Shown: positions 57,268 through 64,000 of the stretch, piece by piece | Layout: each line of letters starts with the position of its first letter | Position numbering within the stretch: the first letter of the stretch is position 1 | NCBI GenBank assembly: GCA_003220345.1 | Contig: QHSC01000087.1 | Location: 34,857 to 98,856, forward strand | Reading direction: 5' to 3' | DNA from: Candidatus Rokuibacteriota bacterium | Lineage (GTDB): Bacteria > Methylomirabilota > Methylomirabilia > Rokubacteriales > CSP1-6 | Length of the DNA: 64,000 nucleotides | The notes under the pieces: generated by a model | Told to the model about the DNA's origin: nothing | The model's input: only the letters and a program-made list of their open reading frames with translations | Database searches by the model: none | Position numbers and translations under genes: made by a program

Positions 57268-57968
57268 CAGGTGCCTTCCCTTCTCCGGGCGTGGGCAGGC
57301 GCGGACCTCGCCCGCCACCAGCCGAGCGCCGTCACCGCCGCCGCGAGCACGATGGACAGCCAGATGTCGGCGGCGGCCGCGCCGATCCCGAGCGAGCGCC
57401 GGACCATGGGGTCGTCCGTGATCATCTCGCCCGCGACATATCCCAGCACGCCCCCTCCGAGCCAGATGATCCATTCGTGGCGGGCCATCAGACGGGCCAG
57501 AAAGCCGCTCCCCCAGACCACCAGCGGCAGGGAGAGGGCGATCCCGAAAACGACGAGGACCATGTCTCCCCTGGCCGCGGCCGCCACCCCCAGCACATTG
57601 TCGAGGCTCATGGTCACGTCCGCCACCACGATGATCCAGATCGCCTCCCTGAGGGACGTGCCGTGTCGAGTCCCCGCATGATCCATGTGACCTGGGCGAA
57701 CGAGCCGGACGGCGATCCAGATCAGGGCCAGCCCGCCGACCAGCTGGAGAAGCGGAATGCGCAGGAGAAAGCTCACCACCGCGATGAAGATGACGCGGAG
57801 GCCCACGGCCCCGAGGGTGCCCCAGAGGCGGCCGACGAGCTGCTGGCGCGCCGGCAGGTCCCGCACCGCGAGGGCGATCACGAGCGCGTTGTCTCCGGCC
57901 AGGGAGATGTCGATGAGCACGATGCCGAGGAGACGCGCCCAGAATTCCGGATCCAGGAGAAAGCTCAT
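57267..57968 (-). CDS. TerC/YjbE-family membrane protein, second copy
   Basis: The 233-residue product has about seven helices and the twin acidic TerC motifs LIDISLAGDNALVIALAV (about 19-36) and VVADVTMSLDNVLGVAAAA (about 113-131). YjbE/MeeF-type members are implicated in manganese efflux or metal loading of exported enzymes. The ATG overlaps the preceding terC stop. The C-terminal ends in a basic tail. Confidence 0.88.
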   Translation of the reverse strand: MSFLLDPEFWARLLGIVLIDISLAGDNALVIALAVRDLPARQQLVGRLWGTLGAVGLRVIFIAVVSFLLRIPLLQLVGGLALIWIAVRLVRPGHMDHAGTRHGTSLREAIWIIVVADVTMSLDNVLGVAAAARGDMVLVVFGIALSLPLVVWGSGFLARLMARHEWIIWLGGGVLGYVAGEMITDDPMVRRSLGIGAAAADIWLSIVLAAAVTALGWWRARSAPAHARRREGT

Positions 57969-58642
57969 GCCCGCTTCTGGGAGAGCCGCCACCCGATGGC
58001 GGTGAGGGTACCGGCCATGGCGATGGCCACGGGCAGCTTGAGGCCAGCGTCCAGGCCTTGGCCCAGCGCTCGGAGCACCACGGGGTCGTCCAGCAACATC
58101 TCCCCCGCGACAAAGCCCAGGACTCCGCCGCCCACCCAGATGATGGCGGGATAGCGATTCATGAGCGTGGCGAGGACGCTGCTGCCCACGATGACGATGG
58201 GCACGGACATCGCGATGCCGATGCCCACGAGCATCATGTCTCCCCGCGCGGCCCCCGCGATGGCCAGCACGTTGTCGAGGCTCATGGTCACGTCGGCCAC
58301 GAGAATGAGCCACACGGCATGCCAGAACGATCGGCCGTGGCGGCCCGTCTCCGGCTCCCCTCCCTCGGGCTGGACGAGCTTGTAGGCGATCCACAGGAGC
58401 ACGAGGGCGCCCGCCGCTCTGAGAAAGGCCAGCTCGAGGAGCCGGCTCACGATTCCCACGAAGGCCAGGCGGAGCACGACGGCGCCCAAAGTGCCCCAGA
58501 TCTGCCCGAGGACGCGCTGGCGCTTCGGCAGGGAACGCACGGCCAGCGCGATGAGGACGGCGTTGTCACCGGAGAGGAGGAGGTTGAGGAATCCAATCTC
58601 GAGCAGACGGATCCAGAATCCCGGATCGGAAACGAAATGCAT
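57965..58642 (-). CDS. TerC/YjbE-family membrane protein, first copy
   Basis: The 225-residue product is a TerC protein with LLSGDNAVLIALAVRSLP and LVADVTMSLDNVLAIAGAA motifs and about seven helices. It aligns along its length with the next gene, so the two are a tandem duplication or a heteromeric pair. ATG 58640-58642 chosen; a GTG at 58645 is one codon earlier. It begins 16 bases after tctA. Confidence 0.88.
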   Translation of the reverse strand: MHFVSDPGFWIRLLEIGFLNLLLSGDNAVLIALAVRSLPKRQRVLGQIWGTLGAVVLRLAFVGIVSRLLELAFLRAAGALVLLWIAYKLVQPEGGEPETGRHGRSFWHAVWLILVADVTMSLDNVLAIAGAARGDMMLVGIGIAMSVPIVIVGSSVLATLMNRYPAIIWVGGGVLGFVAGEMLLDDPVVLRALGQGLDAGLKLPVAIAMAGTLTAIGWRLSQKRA

Positions 58643-58658
58643 CACCTGATCGAGCCGG

Positions 58659-60179
58659 TCAAGTCTCCCGGGGCTTGACGGCGGCCACCGGGGCTCCCCG
58701 GAGCCGGCGCACCCAGGGCGTGATCGCCGGCAGGGCGAAGAAGAAGAGCGCCACGGCGGTGATGGCCCCGGAGATGGGACGCTCGAGGAAGATCAGGAGC
58801 GAGCCGTGCGACATGATCAGGCTCTGGCGCAACGCATTCTCGGCCAGATCGCCCAGGACGAGGGCCAGCACGAGCGGCGCCAGGGGATAGTCGAGCTTCT
58901 TGAAGGCATAACCGACCACGCCGAAGATGAGCATATACCAGATGTCGATCATGCGACCGTTCACGGAATAGGCGCCCACGGCGCAGACAGAGACGATGAG
59001 GGGCGTGAGAATGGCAAAGGGGACGCGCAGGATGGCCGCGAAGAGGGGGACGAAGGCGAGGACCATGGCCACGCCGATGACGTTTCCCGTGTACATGCTG
59101 GCGATGAGGCCCCACACGAATTCCGGCTTCTCCTTGAAGAGCATGGGCCCGGGCTGGAGTCCCCAGATGATGAGCCCGCCCAGCATGACCGCCGCCGTGG
59201 GCGAGCCGGGAATGCCGAGGGTGATCATGGGCAGGAGCGAGGCGCCGCCCGCCGCGTGCGCGGCCGTCTCGGGCGCCACCACGCCTTCGATGTCGCCCTG
59301 GCCGAAGCGCTCGGGGTTCCGCGCGAAGCGCTTGGCGAACGAGTAGCTCATGAAGGAGGCGGGAGTCGCCCCGCCCGGCTTGAAGCCCATCCAGAAGCCG
59401 ATGAAGCAGCTGCGCAGGAAGGTCCGCCAGTAGCGCGGGAGAGTCCGCCACGTCTCCAGCACGACGCGCGGGCTCATCTTGGCGGAGGCGCCCTTGAAGG
59501 ACAGACCCTCCTCCATGGTCAGCAGGATCTCGCCGATGCCGAAGAGACCGATCACGGCCACGATGAAATCGAACCCTTTCATGAGGTCGGTGAAGCCGAA
59601 GGTCAGCCGCAGGGCTCCCGTCACGATGTCCAGCCCGACCGCGGCCATGATGAAGCCGATGAGGATGGACACGAGCGACTTCATGGGATTCCCGCCTCCC
59701 AGCCCCACGAAAGACGAGAAGGTCAGGAGCTGGATGGCGAAGAACTCCGGCGGACCGAACTTGAGCGCCACCTCGGCGAGAAGGGGCGCGAAGAGCGTGA
59801 TGAGGACCACGGAGAAGAGGGCGCCCACGAACGACGAGGTGAAGGCCGCGGTGAGGGCCTGCCCTCCCTGTCCGTTCCGCGCCATGGGATAGCCGTCGAA
59901 GGTCGTGGCCACCGACCAGGGCTCGCCCGGGATATTGAAAAGGATCGAGGTGATGGCGCCGCCGAAGAGGGCGCCCCAGTACAGGCTCGTGAGCAGGATG
60001 ATGGCGGAGGTCGGCTGCATCGAGAAGGTCAAGGGCAGCAGGATGGCTACGCCGTTGGCACCCCCCAGGCCGGGAAGGACCCCGATGATGGTGCCGAGGG
60101 CGACGCCGATGACGGCGAGAAAGAGGTTGTGCGGCTGCAGCGCAACCTGGAAGCCCAGGAAGAGGTTCTCGATGCCCAC
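58659..60179 (-). CDS. tctA: Tripartite tricarboxylate transporter, large membrane subunit TctA
   Basis: The 506-residue permease has about 11-12 helices. TctA signatures: GTIIGVLPGLGGANGVAILLP-type motif near residue 30-50, ALFGGAITSILFNIPGEPWS, and the second glycine-rich loop ITLGIPGSPTAAVMLGGL. It moves carboxylates delivered by the periplasmic receptor TctC. GTG start 60177-60179, three bases after tctB. Confidence 0.95.
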   Translation of the reverse strand: MGIENLFLGFQVALQPHNLFLAVIGVALGTIIGVLPGLGGANGVAILLPLTFSMQPTSAIILLTSLYWGALFGGAITSILFNIPGEPWSVATTFDGYPMARNGQGGQALTAAFTSSFVGALFSVVLITLFAPLLAEVALKFGPPEFFAIQLLTFSSFVGLGGGNPMKSLVSILIGFIMAAVGLDIVTGALRLTFGFTDLMKGFDFIVAVIGLFGIGEILLTMEEGLSFKGASAKMSPRVVLETWRTLPRYWRTFLRSCFIGFWMGFKPGGATPASFMSYSFAKRFARNPERFGQGDIEGVVAPETAAHAAGGASLLPMITLGIPGSPTAAVMLGGLIIWGLQPGPMLFKEKPEFVWGLIASMYTGNVIGVAMVLAFVPLFAAILRVPFAILTPLIVSVCAVGAYSVNGRMIDIWYMLIFGVVGYAFKKLDYPLAPLVLALVLGDLAENALRQSLIMSHGSLLIFLERPISGAITAVALFFFALPAITPWVRRLRGAPVAAVKPRET

Positions 60180-60182
60180 GCG

Positions 60183-60644
60183 TCAGTAGCCGAAGTACGC
60201 CTCGAGAGGTCCCTTGGGCATGGGCACGAGGAACCAGATCTCGAAGACGTAGAAGGTCACGGCGGAGACGACGACGCTGACCACGGCCACGGACAGCCAT
60301 GGAAACCGCCCGATCCACCGCATGTAGATGGCCATGTAGAGGGTGGTAGCAACGTAGAGGCCGAGCCAGGGCATGGACAGCACGTAGCCCGTGGCGGGGA
60401 CCAGCACCTTCAAGACCGGCGTCATGGCCCCGGGCGGAATGAAGGGCGTGCGGTCCGCTCGTCGGATGCCCTGGATGGTGATGACGAGGCAGGCCGCGAT
60501 CAGGGCGAGGCCGAGCCAGAAGGGAAAGAAGCCACTCTTGGGTCCGTCGGTGCCCCACCCCACGCCCAGGCGAAGAGAATCCCAGATCACGAGCACCCCG
60601 CCCGCCATCAGCACCACTGCCGTGGTTAGGTCGGCTGCGCGCAT
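60183..60644 (-). CDS. tctB: Tripartite tricarboxylate transporter, small membrane subunit TctB
   Basis: The 153-residue product has four helices and the TctB pattern GTDGPKSGFFPFWLGLALI near residue 30-50 and VFEIWFLVPMPKGPLE at the end. I took ATG 60642-60644 (MRAADLTTAVVLMAGG), the family start; upstream in-frame codons lie within tctC. Five bases separate it from tctC. Confidence 0.9.
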   Translation of the reverse strand: MRAADLTTAVVLMAGGVLVIWDSLRLGVGWGTDGPKSGFFPFWLGLALIAACLVITIQGIRRADRTPFIPPGAMTPVLKVLVPATGYVLSMPWLGLYVATTLYMAIYMRWIGRFPWLSVAVVSVVVSAVTFYVFEIWFLVPMPKGPLEAYFGY

Positions 60645-60649
60645 GGTCG

Positions 60650-61633
60650 CTACTTCTTCAACAGCCCGCCTTTGGTCATCAGGTCGCGATGCACCTGCTC
60701 TTCTTGCTCGAGCCACTTCTTGAAGTCGTCTCCCACGAGCCAGGCGGGCTTGAGCGCGCCCTGCTGCATGTAGTCCTTGAACTCCGGAGTGTCGGCGACT
60801 TTCTTCAGGAGATCCTGGTACCAGGCCAGGGCTTCCTTGGGCATGTCAGGAGGCCCGAAGACTCCGCGGAGCATGAGGTAGGTGATATCCGTGCCGAGCG
60901 CTTCCTTGACCGTCGGAATGTCCTTCCACTCGGGCACCGGGATACGGGCGGCGTCGAAGACGGCGAGGGGCCGGACCCGGCCCGCCTTCCAGTGGCTGAC
61001 GCACTCGATCGGATTGTTGACGGTGGAGTCCACGTGCTTTCCCACGAGGTTGACGCAGACCTCGCCGCCGCCCTTGAAAGGCACGTAGGTGAACTTCACC
61101 CCCTGCGCCTGCTCGAGCATGATGGTGATGATCTGGTCTTCCTGTGCCGAGCCCGTGCCGCCCATCTTCATGGTGCCGTTCTTGGCCTTGACGGCCGCGA
61201 GATACTCACGCGCCGTCTTGTACGGTGTCTCCGCGTTGACCCAGAGGATGAACTCGTCGAGGGCGATGCGCGCCACCGGCGTCATGTCTTTCCAGCTGAA
61301 GGGAATGCCCGTGTGGAGCGGCGTGGTGAAGAGGTTCGAGAGGGTGATGACGATAGTGTGCGCGTCACCCTTCTTGCCCTGGACGTGCAGGAACCCCTCG
61401 GCGCCCGCGCCCCCGGATTTGTTCACGGCGATGATAGGGCGCGGAGTGAGCTTGTGCTTCTCGGCGATGCCCGCAATGAGGCGGGCCATCTGGTCCGCGC
61501 CGCCGCCCGTTCCCGCCGGGATCACGAACTCGATGGGCTTGGTGGGCTGCCAGGCGGCCGGCGCCGGGGTGGCCCACACAGTAAGGGCTCCGACCAGCAT
61601 CGACCCGATCAGACGTCGCCGTTGACGTGTCAT
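60650..61633 (-). CDS. tctC: Tripartite tricarboxylate transporter, periplasmic receptor TctC (Bug family)
   Basis: The 327-residue product has a signal peptide (about 1-26, cleavage after ATPAPA). The Bug binding-protein fold begins KPIEFVIPAGTGGGADQMAR and includes VNKSGGAGAEGFLHV. The ligand is a carboxylate in known members, but cannot be read from sequence. ATG 61631-61633 with a GGGAGGG site. It follows the oxidoreductase beta gene by 166 bases. Confidence 0.94.
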   Translation of the reverse strand: MTRQRRRLIGSMLVGALTVWATPAPAAWQPTKPIEFVIPAGTGGGADQMARLIAGIAEKHKLTPRPIIAVNKSGGAGAEGFLHVQGKKGDAHTIVITLSNLFTTPLHTGIPFSWKDMTPVARIALDEFILWVNAETPYKTAREYLAAVKAKNGTMKMGGTGSAQEDQIITIMLEQAQGVKFTYVPFKGGGEVCVNLVGKHVDSTVNNPIECVSHWKAGRVRPLAVFDAARIPVPEWKDIPTVKEALGTDITYLMLRGVFGPPDMPKEALAWYQDLLKKVADTPEFKDYMQQGALKPAWLVGDDFKKWLEQEEQVHRDLMTKGGLLKK

Positions 61634-61740
61634 GTCCTACCCTCCCAGGGAGTGCTCAGGCTCGATACCGATGCGGCCCGCTCACCGAGACATACGTCCG
61701 GACGGGACGGCGGGATGCGCAAGGACGACGTGGCAAACGG

Positions 61741-61780
61741 CGAGGGCCGGACGCGGCGCGCGGCCGCGGCCCGGCCCTCG
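61741..61780 (-). other. Intercistronic stem-loop between oxidoreductase beta and tctC
   Basis: CGAGGGCCGG (61741-61750) and CCGGCCCTCG (61771-61780) pair perfectly over ten bases around a 20-base GC-only loop that can fold further. No U-tract follows. It may protect the upstream mRNA end or set different levels for the enzyme and transporter genes. Confidence 0.6.
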
Positions 61781-61799
61781 ATGGATGAATCGCGGCGGG

Positions 61800-62807
61800 T
61801 TACTTGCCCGCCGCGGCCCTTCTGAACGGGATGACACCGGGAATCTCCCACTTGTCCCACATCTCGTCCACCTTGGACTGGAAGTACTCGAGATCCTCCT
61901 CGGTGAAGTGAGCAAAGCGGCCCTGCTTGAGCAGGTACTCTCGCACGGGCTTGCGCGGGCGGCCTTCCACGATGGCCTTGGTCTTGCCGTAGTGGCGCAC
62001 CACGCCGTCCTCGACCTCGTAGAGCGGAAAGACACCGCATTCCACCGCGAGCTCGCCCAGCTCGTGGCTGAGCATCGGGTCGTAGTCCCAACCCTTGGGG
62101 CACGGATCGAGCGAGTGTATGAACGTCGGCCCGCCGATGGAGAGGGCCTTGCGGACCTTGTTCATCATCTCGACGGCGTACGAGGCGTCGACGGTGGCGA
62201 CGTAGCGGCACTCGGGGTGCCCAGCCGCCAGCATGCCCGCCATGTTCTTCTTCCAGCGCGTGTGGATGATCCGCTTCAACGTGCCCGGCGGGCTGAAGGT
62301 CGTATTGGCGCCGTACGGCGTCGAGCCCGAGAGCTGGATGTCCGTGTTGGCGTACGACTCGTTGTCGTACATCAGGATGAGCGAGTTGTACTCCTTGTGC
62401 GTCAGGGTCGCCGAGATGGCCCCGAGGCCCATGTCCGCCCCGCCCCCGTCGCCGCAGAAGGCGATGACGTTGATCGGCTCGGACTTCATCTTGCCCTTCT
62501 TCATGAGGGCCTTGAGACCCGCCGCCGTGCCGAGCGCGGCCGAGCCCGAGGAGCCGAGCTGGGTGTGCATCCACGGCACCACCCAGGGCGTCGTGTAGTA
62601 CGTCGTGTTGGCGACGTACATGCACCCGGTCGCGCCCAGGACTATGGTCCGCGGCCCCGCCGCCTTGACCATGAGCTTCATGACCAGGGCCGACTCGCAG
62701 CCCTGACAGGTGCGGTGACCAGAGGTGAAGTATTCCTCGATGGTAACCTTCTTAACTCCACGGAACGGCTCTAGAATCTGCGTGGCGTTCGCGAATGCCT
62801 CAGCCAT
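61800..62807 (-). CDS. 2-Oxoacid:ferredoxin oxidoreductase beta subunit (TPP-binding), probable oxalate type
   Basis: The 335-residue product is PorB-like. Cluster cysteines are Cys34 and Cys37 (HRTCQGCESA), Cys62 (GATGCMYVA) and one in SLDPCPKGWDYDP. The TPP motif is FCGDGGGADMGLGAI to MYDNESYANTD. It forms the catalytic core with the alpha subunit encoded upstream. The 335 residues include a C-terminal extension with REYLLKQGRFAHFTEEDLEY. ATG 62805-62807 with a GGGAGAGAG site. Substrate is discussed under the alpha subunit. Confidence 0.9.
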   Translation of the reverse strand: MAEAFANATQILEPFRGVKKVTIEEYFTSGHRTCQGCESALVMKLMVKAAGPRTIVLGATGCMYVANTTYYTTPWVVPWMHTQLGSSGSAALGTAAGLKALMKKGKMKSEPINVIAFCGDGGGADMGLGAISATLTHKEYNSLILMYDNESYANTDIQLSGSTPYGANTTFSPPGTLKRIIHTRWKKNMAGMLAAGHPECRYVATVDASYAVEMMNKVRKALSIGGPTFIHSLDPCPKGWDYDPMLSHELGELAVECGVFPLYEVEDGVVRHYGKTKAIVEGRPRKPVREYLLKQGRFAHFTEEDLEYFQSKVDEMWDKWEIPGVIPFRRAAAGK

Positions 62808-62818
62808 GATCTCTCTCC

Positions 62819-64000
62819 CTATTCTCTGACGCCCAGCCACTGCGTCTTGAGGGGGGACTTCCCTGTCTTGGCAGCTTCGAAACAGAGGTCGGTTGCCTTG
62901 TAGACGTCTTCGAGCGTCACCTCGCGGCCGCCCAGCCCGCAGATGAAGGACAGGAGCGGCGGACGCTTGTCGGCATTGTACATGGCCGCCCGGATCTCGT
63001 TGGCGACCACACCCGATCCGAAGGGCGAGCCGAAGGAGTAGTCCCGGTCGATGACACCGATGGCCTTGGCGCCCTGGAGGGCGGTGACCATCTTCTCCGT
63101 CGGGAAAGGCCGGAACCAGCGGGGCCGGATGAGCCCCACCTTCATGCCCTTGGCGCGCATGTTCCGGATGCCGACCTTGAAAGGCAGCGAGATCGTGCCC
63201 ATACCCATGAGGATGACTTCGGCGTCCTCCGTCATGTACTCCTCGAACCACGGGTTCTCGGGGCCGCGGCCGAAGGTCTTCCGGAAGTCCGCGTAGGCCT
63301 CTTCGATGACCGTGTACGCGCGGTTCATCGCCTCGTTGTTCTGCCGCCGGATCTCGATCACCCAGTCCTCGTTGGCCTGCGGCGCGACCGTGATGGGATT
63401 GTCCGGGTGCAGGAGCAGGTCGCCACGGTTGTAGGGCGGCAGGAACTTGTCGACCTTGGCCCGGCTCGGCACCTGCACGATCGCCTGCGAATGCGTGAGG
63501 AAGGCTCCGTCGGCGGAGATCGCGATGGGCAGGAAGACTCGCCGATCCTCGGCGATGCGATAGGCGAGCAAGGTGGTGTCGAGCATCTCCTGGGCCGTGT
63601 CCACCCAGATGAGCAGCCAGCCCAGGTCCCGCACGGTCAGCGCGTCGTTGTGCTCGACGCCGAAGGCGCCCGGATCGTCGAGCGCGCGGTTGCCGACCAT
63701 GCACACCATGGGGACGCGCAGCGGCGGCGTCACCGTGAGGCACTCCATCGCGTACATCCAGCCCACGCCCGAGGACCCGCAGAAGACGCGCGCGCCGACG
63801 GTCGAGGCGTGCTTGACGATCTCGAACTGGCTGTGCTCGCCCTCGGCCACGATGTACTCGGCCTCCAGCTGGCCGTTGGCGATCTTCTTGGCTATGGCCT
63901 GCATCACAGTGTCGTAGGGACGGATCGGGTACGCCGTCACCACGTCGAGGTCGGCGAGGGTCAGCGCTTCCGCGCAGGCCTCGCTCCCCGAGATGAGCAT
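62819..64000 (-). CDS. 2-Oxoacid:ferredoxin oxidoreductase alpha subunit, oxalate-oxidoreductase type (reaches the right edge)
   Basis: At least 393 residues, ending WLGVRE. The alpha-subunit pyrimidine domain has TAYPIRPYD (residues 23-30) where pyruvate enzymes have YPITP. VGNRALDDPGAFGVEHND follows. As I recall, oxalate oxidoreductase of Moorella has YPIRP with Arg31, Arg109, Asp112 and Phe117; here they would be Arg27, Arg105, Asp108 and Phe113, a constant offset of four. That also suggests the true start is a few codons beyond the window edge and that the ATG at 64000 may be internal. The gamma/delta subunit is presumably outside. Confidence 0.85.
   Translation of the reverse strand: MLISGSEACAEALTLADLDVVTAYPIRPYDTVMQAIAKKIANGQLEAEYIVAEGEHSQFEIVKHASTVGARVFCGSSGVGWMYAMECLTVTPPLRVPMVCMVGNRALDDPGAFGVEHNDALTVRDLGWLLIWVDTAQEMLDTTLLAYRIAEDRRVFLPIAISADGAFLTHSQAIVQVPSRAKVDKFLPPYNRGDLLLHPDNPITVAPQANEDWVIEIRRQNNEAMNRAYTVIEEAYADFRKTFGRGPENPWFEEYMTEDAEVILMGMGTISLPFKVGIRNMRAKGMKVGLIRPRWFRPFPTEKMVTALQGAKAIGVIDRDYSFGSPFGSGVVANEIRAAMYNADKRPPLLSFICGLGGREVTLEDVYKATDLCFEAAKTGKSPLKTQWLGVRE

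Overview
The window is a very GC-rich stretch of a bacterial chromosome, almost certainly a metagenome-derived contig. All but one of the recognisable protein genes lie on the minus strand, mostly packed with 4-base ATGA/GTGA start-stop overlaps. The mix of alternative complex III, a selenocysteine formate dehydrogenase, TTT transporters, an oxalate-type 2-oxoacid:ferredoxin oxidoreductase and standard Gram-negative genes (cpoB lipoprotein, psd/pssA) resembles Candidatus Rokubacteria/Methylomirabilota. That assignment is inferred from gene content, not proven. No CRISPR array, prophage, insertion sequence, rRNA or origin was seen.

Layout, left to right (transcription mostly runs right to left). 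1-1340: end of a radical-SAM gene, yjbQ, and a tRNA-Gly/Cys/Leu operon with a clear sigma70 promoter. 1342-15577: a housekeeping run of galT, gpsA, plsY, pgsA, comB, argG-argF-argD-argB, hslU-hslV, xerC, topA and dprA. 15654-15780: a 127-base nested imperfect palindrome. 15781-21073: loosely packed single genes, namely cpoB, a plus-strand YeeE/YedE transporter, a DinB-like protein, moeA and an OFA-type MFS carrier. 21132-27685: alternative complex III actB-C-D-E-F, without actA. 27980-38010: one long operon, fdhD-fdhE-hemX-hemA-hemC-hemD-hemB-rrf2-cysM-cysO-mec-hemL, joining formate dehydrogenase maturation, heme synthesis and sulfur-carrier cysteine synthesis. 38190-42810: a periplasmic formate dehydrogenase with an in-frame UGA (Sec) codon and a frameshifted NrfD-like membrane subunit. 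42965-53586: truA, asd (lacking its N-terminus), leuB, leuA, pssA, psd, ilvC, ilvN, ilvB and a broken dapA-like gene. 53579-64000: ppdK, a GntR regulator, two terC genes, tctA-tctB-tctC and the beta and alpha subunits of a 2-oxoacid oxidoreductase whose alpha subunit carries a YPIRP motif.

Working together, the cluster suggests an organism that draws electrons from small carboxylates. Formate is oxidised in the periplasm by Fdh, with quinol oxidised by alternative complex III. A carboxylate, plausibly oxalate, is taken up by TctABC and oxidised to CO2 with ferredoxin reduction. PPDK next door supports gluconeogenic growth.

Three genes carry lesions: nrfD has a net +1 frameshift at a GATCGATC duplication, asd has lost about 30-35 N-terminal residues, and the dapA-like gene has lost the segment with the Schiff-base lysine. 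They may be real decay or assembly errors. The most interesting items are the cysO-type carrier with an 11-residue tail after its GG next to a JAMM peptidase, the Rrf2-adjacent operator-promoter, the oxalate-type oxidoreductase, the Sec formate dehydrogenase, and a family of nested palindromes between genes.
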